A model generated the notes under the pieces. The model saw nothing but the letters and a program-made list of their open reading frames with translations, had not been told where the DNA came from and did no database searches. The position numbers and the translations under genes are program-made. A stretch of 6,177 nucleotides of DNA. It comes from CAZKYP01 sp964556885 (GTDB taxonomy: Bacteria; Planctomycetota; Phycisphaerae; Sedimentisphaerales; Anaerobacaceae). Positions 1-5,839 of this stretch are shown here, one piece after another. Numbering within the stretch: the first letter of the stretch is position 1; every line of letters starts with the position of its first letter. Location: contig CAZKYP010000193.1 of NCBI GenBank assembly GCA_964556885.1, positions 1 through 6,177 of the forward strand, read 5' to 3'.

Positions 1-28
1 CAGTCAAAAATAAATCGCAGAACAAAAC

Positions 29-58
29 TTGCAAGTGGGTGGTATTAACCTGTAGAAT
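29..58 (+). promoter_or_regulatory. Candidate sigma70-type promoter for the aldo/keto reductase gene
   Basis: A TTGCAA hexamer (29-34) and a TAGAAT hexamer (53-58) are separated by 18 bp. The -10 box matches consensus at 5 of 6 positions and the -35 box at 4 of 6. Transcription would start near 65 and give a leader of about 48 nt that carries the ribosome binding site at 98-107. This is pattern matching only. The rest of 1-112 shows no coding potential. Confidence 0.35.
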
Positions 59-112
59 AGACCTTTTGACAATAAAACAACATGAATTTTTATACCGAAG
101 AAGGGGGTAATC

Positions 113-1156
113 ATGAAGCGCAGAACGTTTCTTAAAGCCGCAGGCGGCTTTGCCGGCAGCCTATATCTTGGAACATCGAATATCCTTCATGCCGCACAGG
201 CAGATTTAAAAGATGAAAAAATGCCAAAACGCATGCTCGGAAGGACCGGCCGCATGGTCTCGATTATCGGCTTTCCAGGTCTGGCGCTCACACGGCAGGG
301 ACAGGAAGAATGCACAAAATCTATTCACAATGCATTCGCCCAGGGTATGAACTATTACGATGTCGCGCCGTCATACGGCGATGGTGACGCCGAGATAAAG
401 ATGGGAGTCGGCCTGCAGGGAATCGACCGGGACAAGATATTTCTTTCCTGCAAAACCCAGAAAAGAGACAAGGACGGCGCCCGCGAAGAGCTGGAACGCT
501 CGTTGACGAGACTCAAAACGGACCATTTCGATTTATACCAATTGCACGCATTGACCCGGCCTGAAGAAGTTAAGCAGGCCCTCGGTCCCAGCGGCGCCAT
601 AGAGACCTTCCTGAAAGCCAAAGAAGAAGGCAAGGTCAAGAATTTCGGTTTCTCCGCCCACACCACCAGGGCCGCACTGGATGCTCTGAACGGATTCAAG
701 TTCGACACCGTCATGTTTCCCGTCAACTTCATTGAGTATTTTAAAATCGGTCTCAGTAAAGAAGTCATATCGCTTGCAAAAGAGCAGGGCGTTGCCGTCA
801 TAGCTATCAAAGGGATGGCCGGCGGCACGTGGCCGGACAGGAACAAGCGAACCCGCGATCACTGGTATCGAACGCTGGAGGACAGCCAGGAAATTGCAAT
901 GGCACTGCGTTTCACTTTGTCACAGGAAACCGTAGTAACGGCGATCCCGCCGGGATTCCTCGATTTGCTGGACAAGGCGATACCGGCCGGGCAATCCTAT
1001 CACAAAATTACAGAAACCGAAACAAGTAAGCTCCAGGAACTTGCTTCTCCGGGTTTATCGATTTTCGGCAGATGGCAACAAGCAGCCATGGGTGATTTTC
1101 ACAGACCAGTTTATGCAGACTGCCAGGACGAATGCTGCCCATACAGCCGCGCATAA
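113..1156 (+). CDS. Tat-exported aldo/keto reductase
   Basis: A predicted NAD(P)H-dependent oxidoreductase of the aldo/keto reductase superfamily, 347 residues. The N-terminus carries a twin-arginine signal (KRRTFLK, residues 2-8), a hydrophobic Ala/Gly stretch and a likely cleavage site around LHAAQA (25-30). The protein is therefore expected to cross the membrane folded, probably with cofactor bound. The TIM-barrel domain begins near residue 38 (MPKRMLGRTG). The four catalytic residues can be placed: Asp83 and Tyr88 in YYDVAPSYGDG, Lys114 in SCKTQ, and His145 in YQLHAL. Later barrel elements are also present (GFSAH at 179-183, AIKGMAGG at 231-238, AIPPG at 277-281). The tail has a Cys cluster (DCQDECCPY, Cys337/341/342), too few cysteines for the full 4Fe-4S tail of some relatives. 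The ATG at 113 is supported by AAGAAGGGGG at 98-107. The substrate cannot be deduced; sugars or aldehydes are possible. The family call is secure. Confidence 0.93.
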   Translation: MKRRTFLKAAGGFAGSLYLGTSNILHAAQADLKDEKMPKRMLGRTGRMVSIIGFPGLALTRQGQEECTKSIHNAFAQGMNYYDVAPSYGDGDAEIKMGVGLQGIDRDKIFLSCKTQKRDKDGAREELERSLTRLKTDHFDLYQLHALTRPEEVKQALGPSGAIETFLKAKEEGKVKNFGFSAHTTRAALDALNGFKFDTVMFPVNFIEYFKIGLSKEVISLAKEQGVAVIAIKGMAGGTWPDRNKRTRDHWYRTLEDSQEIAMALRFTLSQETVVTAIPPGFLDLLDKAIPAGQSYHKITETETSKLQELASPGLSIFGRWQQAAMGDFHRPVYADCQDECCPYSRA

Positions 1157-1158
1157 AT

Positions 1159-1199
1159 TAAACCCCGCATCCTTTTCGAATGCGGGTTTAGATTTTATT
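1159..1199 (+). terminator. Rho-independent terminator, possibly bidirectional
   Basis: Starting 2 bp after the reductase stop codon, the arms TAAACCCCGCAT (1159-1170) and ATGCGGGTTTA (1180-1190) form an 11-bp stem with one bulged C and a 9-nt loop. A T-rich run (GATTTTATT, 1191-1199) follows. Read on the other strand, the same stem is followed by TTAATTTAT. It could therefore also stop transcription from the convergent lipoprotein gene, whose stop codon lies 64 bp beyond. Confidence 0.8.
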
Positions 1200-1262
1200 G
1201 CCCTTAAGACCCTCCGGCTTGTTCTTTAAAGAATTGTCGCCGAGAGAATTCTACCTGTGTAA

Positions 1263-1646
1263 CTACATACCAGTCAGGTTTTTCTTTATCTCGGTAAATA
1301 CCATCTGCGAGCGTTCTTTATTGCCAAATGAACCGACCTGTATCGTGTACTGGGTCTTATCTTCAAGTGGCTTAATTTTCACTACGACCTTCTTGCCGTC
1401 TGCGCTGCCGGCCACCACCTTTGCAGCGAAAACGTCTTTTGCTTTGTCGGTAACCTGAAGCTGGAGCTTATCCATCGCTTTCAGTGTCGCCTCGTAAACC
1501 GCATCCATATCCTTATCGGAGACCGAATACATCTTCCCGCCGCGGTAAACTCCCATATTGGTACTCACCATCGTGGGTGCGCAGCCGAAAATAACGGCCA
1601 TTATCAACGCCGCCAGGCATAACGGTAATATTCGCTTTGAATACAT
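1263..1646 (-). CDS. DUF3568-like small lipoprotein
   Basis: A 127-residue predicted lipoprotein. The ATG at 1646 is preferred over a TTG eight codons upstream because GAAAGGA sits at the right distance before the ATG, and because the signal peptide then starts cleanly with MYSKRI. The signal peptide has a hydrophobic core (residues 6-20) ending in the lipobox-like IFGC with Cys22 as the acylated residue. The mature protein resembles the DUF3568 family: a short beta segment (GVYRGGKMYSVS), a helix (DAVYEATLKAMDKLQLQV), then KAKDVFAAKVVAGSADGKKV, a strand (VVVKIKPL), TQYTIQVGSFG and a final helix (ERSQMVFTEIKKNL). The residue after the Cys is Ala, with no Asp at +2, so outer-membrane sorting is plausible. 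The role of the family is unknown. The gene appears to be single, with its own promoter and convergent with the reductase. The lipoprotein call is strong; the family name is from recognition of pattern, not a search. Confidence 0.85.
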   Translation of the reverse strand: MYSKRILPLCLAALIMAVIFGCAPTMVSTNMGVYRGGKMYSVSDKDMDAVYEATLKAMDKLQLQVTDKAKDVFAAKVVAGSADGKKVVVKIKPLEDKTQYTIQVGSFGNKERSQMVFTEIKKNLTGM

Positions 1647-1703
1647 CTTTTGATTCCTTTCAATAAACAAACACCCTATTTACATTTACAAGATAGCATA
1701 AGT

Positions 1704-1731
1704 ATTATAATTGTAGCAATTTTCTCTGCAA
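1704..1731 (-). promoter_or_regulatory. Candidate promoter for the lipoprotein gene
   Basis: On the minus strand a perfect TATAAT (1709 down to 1704) lies 16 bp from a weak -35, TTGCAG (1731 down to 1726). The predicted start near 1697 leaves a leader of about 50 nt before the ATG at 1646. The rest of the 196-bp gap between this gene and the next (1647-1842) is AT-rich, and no terminator hairpin is evident for the upstream propeller gene. Confidence 0.4.
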
Positions 1732-1842
1732 CAGGATAATTTCATTTATATACAATCGTAGTTTATATGATTTTCACAGGTATAACTTGTCTTATTATCT
1801 TTCTCAACCACATTATTGCATTAATTGAAACAAATCGTAAAA

Positions 1843-3054
1843 TCAATCAGTAGGTTGGGGTATTGAACGAATTTCAGCAAATATACCATAGCCGGAACCG
1901 TCCTGTTTGTTACTTTGCCAGGCAGTTATAAACCGGCCGTCAGGCCAGATTGCAACGGCGGGGTACCTCTGGTGATTATTTGTGTATGTATTGAGTCGAA
2001 AGTCGTCGCCGGCCGGTTCGTCTGAAAAGTTCAAACAGCGGCCGTATATGTCCCTGTCGTTAACCATAAGATCGGGTCTGCTTTCCCATACAATCACAAT
2101 CTGTCCCGCATCATTTATTGCGGCTTTCGGATTTTGCTGTGTCCCGTCGCTGAGTGTATTGACTCGGAACTGCTCACCCAGGGCAACACCATTCGGATCG
2201 AACAATCTGGCGTGAATATCGTCCATACTTGCAAGTTCCGGATCGCCGTCCCAGGTAACCACAAAAAAGCCCGCCGAGTCCATAGCAATCGATGGGCTGG
2301 TGACAGAGCTGAAACCAACTGTGTTGACCTTGAAAGCTTCTGTTTTTGTTGAGCCGTCCGGCTCGTACAGTTTCGCCATAATTGAATTGTCGCTGTCATC
2401 GTCCATCCAGACGACAGCGAAGCCGCCGTTTGCATCCATCGCCACATCCGGATAGCGGCTGTTTACAGATTCGCCGCTAACGACAAATTCATCCGCCAAA
2501 GCAAGGCCGTTGCAGTCAAACAACCGGCCGCATATCGACTTCGATCCTTCCTCTAAAAAATTCGCACTTTCCCATACGATTACAAAATCTCCGTCATCAT
2601 TAATCGCCGTAGATGGATATAACTGCTTGTCGATAGTATGACTGTTGACGGCTTGCTCGCTGTAAACCGGAAAAGCATAGGCATAGTAACTCCCGACGAA
2701 GATGTCTTCTTCGTCAGATTCATCCTGTCCCGGCCCGTGCCATGTGACTACAAAATTACCTTCTCTGTCCGTGGCCACCGACGGCTCGGTCTGATTGCCG
2801 GATGTTGTGATATTGATTCGAAATTCTTCTCTGGATGGTTCGCAGTTAGAATCAAAATGCTGGGCAAAGATGCCGTTCGAACTGCTGTCCTGCTGATAGC
2901 TGCTCCAGACCACGACGAAGCCGCCGTCAGGTTGAGTCGCAACAGCCGCATCTGTCTGATCGTAGCTTCTGAACGTGTTGACCCGAAATTCCTCGGCCCA
3001 GGCGGAATTTAAAATAACACCAAAGAATAAACATAAAATCGATGCTCGTTTCAT
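1843..3054 (-). CDS. Secreted seven-repeat beta-propeller-like protein
   Basis: A 403-residue exported protein of unknown function. A Sec signal peptide (residues 1-20, ending NSAWA) is followed directly by seven imperfect repeats of 51-56 residues, approximately 21-75, 76-131, 132-187, 188-238, 239-292, 293-348 and 349-397. Each has the pattern [DE]-[EDQ]-F-R-V-N-T ... Q-x-x-P-x-V-A-x-x-x-x-G-x-F-V-V-x-W ... D-I-x-x-x-x-F-x-x-x-G. The inner strands line up clearly: DGGFVVVW, EGNFVVTW, DGDFVIVW, NGGFAVVW, AGFFVVTW, AGQIVIVW and DGRFITAW. Seven blades with almost nothing left over predict a closed seven-bladed propeller; the fold is an inference. Similar repeats occur in many secreted bacterial proteins and are usually linked to binding. 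No catalytic motif or membrane anchor is visible. The start is supported by a strong GGAGGAGGT just upstream (3066 down to 3058). The gene diverges from the 3469 gene. Confidence 0.88.
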   Translation of the reverse strand: MKRASILCLFFGVILNSAWAEEFRVNTFRSYDQTDAAVATQPDGGFVVVWSSYQQDSSSNGIFAQHFDSNCEPSREEFRINITTSGNQTEPSVATDREGNFVVTWHGPGQDESDEEDIFVGSYYAYAFPVYSEQAVNSHTIDKQLYPSTAINDDGDFVIVWESANFLEEGSKSICGRLFDCNGLALADEFVVSGESVNSRYPDVAMDANGGFAVVWMDDDSDNSIMAKLYEPDGSTKTEAFKVNTVGFSSVTSPSIAMDSAGFFVVTWDGDPELASMDDIHARLFDPNGVALGEQFRVNTLSDGTQQNPKAAINDAGQIVIVWESRPDLMVNDRDIYGRCLNFSDEPAGDDFRLNTYTNNHQRYPAVAIWPDGRFITAWQSNKQDGSGYGIFAEIRSIPQPTD

Positions 3055-3122
3055 CGTACCTCCTCCGTATTGTTTATGTGAACATTCAAACCTCGCTAAA
3101 AAGCGAATTTACAAGTAACTAT

Positions 3123-3128
3123 ATTATA
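3123..3128 (-). promoter_or_regulatory. Candidate -10 box for the 1843-3054 gene
   Basis: TATAAT reads on the minus strand from 3128 to 3123. No good -35 hexamer lies 16-18 bp upstream, so an activator or a non-sigma70 factor would be needed if it is real. The leader would be about 60 nt and would include the small hairpin at 3093-3106. The box overlaps the first copy of the 19-bp direct repeat. Confidence 0.3.
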
Positions 3129-3144
3129 GGCGCATAAAGAGGCC
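3126..3144 (+). repeat. Imperfect direct repeat, copy 1
   Basis: ATAGGCGCATAAAGAGGCC matches the copy at 3324-3342 at 16 of 19 positions, including ten consecutive bases. Both copies are preceded by ACTATAT (here 3118-3124), with a 4-nt difference in spacing. This copy overlaps the candidate -10 box of the minus-strand gene. Confidence 0.5.
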
Positions 3145-3276
3145 AAAATGTTGTAAAAAAAATCAGAATTTTGAAAATTTTTTTCCTGTTATCGGTAAGA
3201 TCGGTTGCAAAAGAAGCCGTCAAAGTACAATTTGGCCGGATAAACTTCTGGGTGATTGAACGAAAATCTATCAATG

Positions 3277-3293
3277 AAGACAAATTTTGTCTT
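3277..3293. promoter_or_regulatory. 17-bp perfect palindrome, operator-like
   Basis: AAGACAAATTTTGTCTT has 8-bp arms around a single central T. Its symmetry and size are typical of a dimeric repressor or activator site. It lies about 60 bp upstream of the extended -10 promoter of the plus-strand gene. No regulator gene is in the window, so the binding protein is unknown. AT-rich sequence makes chance palindromes more likely, which lowers confidence. Confidence 0.4.
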
Positions 3294-3323
3294 TTGAAAA
3301 AATTCTTCTATACTATATACAAA

Positions 3324-3342
3324 ATAGGCGCATCAAGATTCC
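3324..3342 (+). repeat. Imperfect direct repeat, copy 2
   Basis: ATAGGCGCATCAAGATTCC is the partner of the element at 3126-3144, in the same orientation and 198 bp away. It is preceded by ACTATAT at 3312-3318. It ends 6 bp before the extended -10 box at 3349-3357, where an upstream activator site could be placed. Confidence 0.5.
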
Positions 3343-3348
3343 GTGTTT

Positions 3349-3357
3349 TGTTATAAT
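3349..3357 (+). promoter_or_regulatory. Extended -10 promoter for the 3469-4746 gene
   Basis: TGTTATAAT contains the TGn extension followed by a perfect TATAAT, which can act without a good -35 box, and none is seen here. Transcription would begin near 3364 and give a leader of about 105 nt. An alternative promoter lies just downstream: a perfect TTGACA (3375-3380) and CAGAAT (3398-3403) 17 bp apart. Confidence 0.5.
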
Positions 3358-3468
3358 GGAATAAGGTTAATTGCTTGACAATGCCGGTCTTTCGGTACAG
3401 AATCTCCTAAGCAAGCGTGAGCTGATATTAAAATTGAGACGCTGTGATTATAGAACAGGAGAGCCATC

Positions 3469-4746
3469 ATGAAAAAGACTTTAGGAATTATCATATCATT
3501 ATTGTTGATTATTATTCCTGCGGATAATACATTCGGTCGTCAAAGTATCACTAAGCAAGAAATCAAACCGGTAAAACCGGCCCAGCCAGCCAAACAGGTC
3601 GAAAATGTTGTTCCGAACCTGCAGCAGCGAGAGTTACGAATACCGACTGTCGATCCCACGAAAATTAACGTAATCGGGACCGGCAATTTCAACGCTGCAG
3701 ACAGGCAGTTTCAAATAACGGCTTGTACGATGAGCGACGGCAATATTTTTATCGGCTGGGAGGCGTTCGCCGACAAGGCGGGTTATTCGTATAAGTGGAG
3801 GGCTGGCAGGTGCTCCAGGTATAATACGCAAATCAGACAGCTCGGAACTGATATGATATATACCGAAACCCGCAATAGTTACATGCTCGAGGGTAACAGT
3901 GCGGTGCCGTTTGCCAACGGGAACGTCCTTATTGCGTTCGACGATAAGGAAACCGAGACAACTGATAAAGGAAGGTTCGTACTTCTTAGCTCTGAAATGA
4001 ATGTTCTAAAAGGGCCTGTTACATTCTGCCAGGGCCGCGCCGGCAGTGTATCTGCGGCCTCGATGCTTGACGGCGACGCGGCATTGATAGCATACAGTGA
4101 CAGCGACTCCGCAACGTATCAGGGCAAATTTCTCATCGTCAATTCGAACGGCGATATCATAACTCAGCCAAAGGCGTTTACTTTTAAAGGTGATGTTACT
4201 AATGTATGTGCAGGTACGACCTGGAATGGCAAGGCTTTTATCGCGTACAACTGCGGCGAAGATGGCAGTTTGAGCATTGAGGTCAATGTGCTCGGCAATC
4301 TTTCGCGCAATATCAGGCCGATATGGAATCATAGAAGACTGACAGCACTTGCCGTATGTCCGCTTTCCAGTAAGAATACGCTGGTGCTGAGTAACTGGAA
4401 TAATTCCGCACAGTGTCTGCCGATTGGTCCGGACGGTAAACCGGCCGGCGATTTCCAGTCGTTCCATCCGCAGCAGGTCAGTGACATACAGGCTACTTTG
4501 CTGGGTGATGATAACGTGTTTATAAGTTTTATAGCGCCGGATGAAAAAGCGATGAGTGTAGTTGTTGATTCGGCGGGAAAGCTGCTGAAAGGGCCGATTG
4601 AAACCTGTGAATCCTTCAATGTTCAGCCCGGTCTGGGGCTTATTGCTCAAACCAAGATTCAAAATGACATGGTTCTGGTAATTAACCATGGCTACAGGAA
4701 GGAACCAAGTGAGGAATTGATAACAAAATGGACTGTTTTGAAGTGA
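3469..4746 (+). CDS. Secreted protein with seven propeller-like repeats, function unknown
   Basis: A 425-residue exported protein that I do not recognise as a named family. A signal peptide (MKK, then a very hydrophobic Ile/Leu core at 6-16, probable cleavage near NTFG, residue 23) is followed by a Pro/Lys/Gln-rich linker (33-43). From about residue 79, seven repeats can be aligned by their central strand: DGNIFIGWEA, NGNVLIAFDD, GDAALIAYSD, NGKAFIAYNC, KNTLVLSNWN, DDNVFISFIA and NDMVLVINHG. Approximate blades are 79-128, 135-186, 187-237, 238-287, 288-334, 335-380 and 381-425. A recurrent LKGP motif (180-183 and 373-376) follows the outer strands. The predicted seven-bladed propeller is an inference; the repeats are much more diverged than in the neighbouring 1843-3054 protein. 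Eight cysteines (86, 115, 187, 247, 262, 297, 316, 380) could form disulfides outside the cytoplasm. The ATG is supported by CAGGAGAG at 3456-3463. Confidence 0.85.
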   Translation: MKKTLGIIISLLLIIIPADNTFGRQSITKQEIKPVKPAQPAKQVENVVPNLQQRELRIPTVDPTKINVIGTGNFNAADRQFQITACTMSDGNIFIGWEAFADKAGYSYKWRAGRCSRYNTQIRQLGTDMIYTETRNSYMLEGNSAVPFANGNVLIAFDDKETETTDKGRFVLLSSEMNVLKGPVTFCQGRAGSVSAASMLDGDAALIAYSDSDSATYQGKFLIVNSNGDIITQPKAFTFKGDVTNVCAGTTWNGKAFIAYNCGEDGSLSIEVNVLGNLSRNIRPIWNHRRLTALAVCPLSSKNTLVLSNWNNSAQCLPIGPDGKPAGDFQSFHPQQVSDIQATLLGDDNVFISFIAPDEKAMSVVVDSAGKLLKGPIETCESFNVQPGLGLIAQTKIQNDMVLVINHGYRKEPSEELITKWTVLK

Positions 4747-4836
4747 TATAGTGATCCATTTCGATATGTTGTATATGATTTATTTTTACATGTCTTCTTT
4801 GTATTTACCGACTCTATAGCTGCTACCGATCTTTTC

Positions 4837-4865
4837 TTTACTTTATACACATAGGAAAGTATAAT
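4837..4865 (+). promoter_or_regulatory. Candidate promoter for the prepilin-like gene
   Basis: TTTACT (4837-4842) and a perfect TATAAT (4860-4865) are spaced 17 bp apart. Transcription would start near 4872, leaving a short leader before the ATG at 4918. This suggests the gene is transcribed separately from the propeller gene that ends at 4746. Confidence 0.5.
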
Positions 4866-4868
4866 TGT

Positions 4869-4895
4869 AAAGGGTGTTGAGTTATCAACCTTTTT
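4869..4895 (+). terminator. Weak hairpin with T-run between two co-oriented genes
   Basis: AAAGG (4869-4873) pairs with CCTTT (4889-4893) and TTGA (4877-4880) with TCAA (4885-4888), with a GTG bulge (4874-4876), a GTTA loop and a run of five T at 4891-4895. It could terminate transcripts of the upstream propeller gene. Because the candidate promoter start falls inside it, it could also affect the prepilin leader. The stem is short and interrupted, so it is a weak call. Confidence 0.35.
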
Positions 4896-4917
4896 GAAGG
4901 AAAGGTGGTAGTTGGTC

Positions 4918-5831
4918 ATGCAGCAGCGACGAGGTTTCACATTAATCGAATTATTGGTGGTTATCGCTATTATTGCGCTGTTGATGGGGATACNNNNNNN
5001 NNNNNNNNNNNNNNNNNNNNNNNNNNNNNNNNNNNNNNNNNNNNNNNNNNNNNNNNNNNNNNNNNNNNNNNNNNNNNNNNNNNNNNNNNNNNNACATTAA
5101 TCGAATTATTGGTGGTTATCGCTATTATTGCGCTGTTGATGGGGATACTTATGCCGGCCCTGCAGCGGGTCAGAGAGCAGGGTAAAACCGTCTGCTGTCT
5201 CAATAATCTCAGGCAGCTCGGCCTGGCCATGCACGCATACGCCTTCGATAATGATGATTATGTCCCCCGCGCCCTTGATAACAGGATCAAATGGATACTT
5301 GTTTTTATTCCGTTTCTGGGCAACGAGTACAGGAAAGTCGAAGACTATCGAGAGGTTGATGTTTATCAGTGCCCGTCCTTCCCGCGAAATGGCGTCGGGC
5401 AGTATGGTAACAACAATAAGGAGCAGACGGTCGATTATGTCGTCAATGCGTGGGATATGGACAATCCGGGTCTGACCAACAGCAATCGGGGAAACCAGAG
5501 GAGCCAACCGACCAAGCTCAGCAAAATTCCGTCTCAGACGCAGAGGATTTATATGGCTGACAACGAGGCTGGGCAGTGGCGCCCTGTTATTCGGGACGAG
5601 TATGAGCTGGATATCATGTCGAAGTTCAATTACCTGGATGTCTGGTCGACGAGGCACTTACCGTCATCTGACCGCACAGGCAAGGGGGATAACATGACGC
5701 GGCGTGTAGCCGCTGACCGTCACGGAAACGAGGGCTGTAATAATCTTTTTTTCGATGGTCACGCCGGCTGGCTGAACAAGGATGAGAACACATCTCTATA
5801 CTGGTGCGGCGTACAGGATTCGACACCCTGA
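4918..5831 (+). CDS. Prepilin-like protein with H-x-DG C-terminus, interrupted by assembly gap
   Basis: A type IV pilin/type II secretion pseudopilin-like protein of the large planctomycete family with a C-terminal H-X9-DG domain. The first part (4918-4993) encodes MQQRRGFTLIELLVV, with a prepilin peptidase site between Gly6 and Phe7, Glu at +5 and a single N-terminal membrane helix. The remainder (5094-5831) repeats the 55-bp conserved core, then continues GILMPALQRVREQ, CCLNNLRQLGLAMHAY, YQCPSFP and the end motif RHGNEGCNNLFFDGH. The two halves are in different frames as written. Joining 4918-4993 to 5149-5831 gives one open frame of 252 residues, with His217 and Asp228-Gly229. The spacing here is ten residues, one more than the name-giving nine. 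The ATG at 4918 is preferred over TTG at 4912 because of the AAGGAAAGGTGG site at 4897-4908. These proteins are thought to be exported surface or pseudopilus components, but most have no known function. Confidence 0.88.
4939..4993 (+). repeat. 55-bp direct repeat, left copy at gap edge
   Basis: This stretch, encoding TLIELLVVIAIIALLMGI, is identical base for base to 5094-5148 and ends exactly at the first N. Exact identity including third codon positions, and exact abutment on the gap, indicate an assembly overlap more than a biological repeat. Confidence 0.95.
4994..5093. other. Assembly gap of exactly 100 N
   Basis: One hundred consecutive undetermined bases interrupt the prepilin-like gene. 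The round length is a typical default for a scaffold join of unknown size. Because both edges carry the same 55 bases, the true distance is probably negative, that is, the contigs overlap. A real gap holding the rest of one prepilin gene and the start of another is the alternative. Confidence 0.98.
5094..5148 (+). repeat. 55-bp direct repeat, right copy at gap edge
   Basis: Identical to 4939-4993 and starting directly after the last N. It is in frame with the downstream prepilin sequence but lacks a start codon and the RRGF residues of its own, which the left copy supplies. Confidence 0.95.
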
Positions 5832-5839
5832 GTGCTTAT

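Larger units (their letters stand above)
3055..3468. other. Divergent regulatory region between two secreted-protein genes
   Basis: This 414-bp AT-rich interval separates the two divergent genes. No credible gene lies in it: the only open frame (3171-3356) starts at TTG without a ribosome binding site and is low-complexity Lys/Phe-rich. It holds a small hairpin in the leader of the minus-strand gene (TCGCT/AGCGA, 3093-3106), an AT-rich inverted repeat AATTTTGAAAATT (3167-3179), a 17-bp palindrome, two near-copies of a 19-bp element and promoter-like sequences on both strands. Weak pairings in the plus-strand leader (AGCGT 3414-3418 with ACGCT 3439-3443; TTGCTT 3371-3376 with AAGCAA 3409-3414) do not match any riboswitch I recognise. 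Confidence 0.6.

Noticed and set aside
66..94. TTGACA with TTTATA 17 bp downstream, before the aldo/keto reductase gene
   Set aside because: The -10 match is only 3 of 6 and transcription would start inside the ribosome binding site at 98-107, so the upstream pair at 29-58 is preferred.
2115..2447. Alternative-frame ORFs within the seven-repeat protein gene
   Set aside because: They overlap the strongly supported repeat-coding frame and show no start signal or domain.
3171..3356. 61-codon open frame in the divergent intergenic region
   Set aside because: It starts at TTG, has no ribosome binding site, is AT-driven and low-complexity, and overlaps the palindrome and repeat elements.
3364..3468. 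Possible riboswitch in the leader of the 3469 gene
   Set aside because: Only short 5-6 bp pairings are visible, and no conserved core of a known riboswitch class could be matched by eye.
4006..4689. 227-codon antisense open frame inside the 3469-4746 gene
   Set aside because: It is a shadow of the plus-strand gene, which has the signal peptide, ribosome binding site and repeat structure; the antisense product shows no recognisable features.
4939..5148. Short two-unit repeat array or recombination site
   Set aside because: Only two copies exist, they encode the conserved prepilin helix, and they abut a 100-N gap, so an assembly overlap explains them.
4905..5831. A 308-residue protein read straight through the N run
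   Set aside because: It joins out-of-frame sequence on the left of the gap to the real frame on the right; the residues before the gap (VVGHAAATRFH) are a frameshifted reading of the true prepilin N-terminus.
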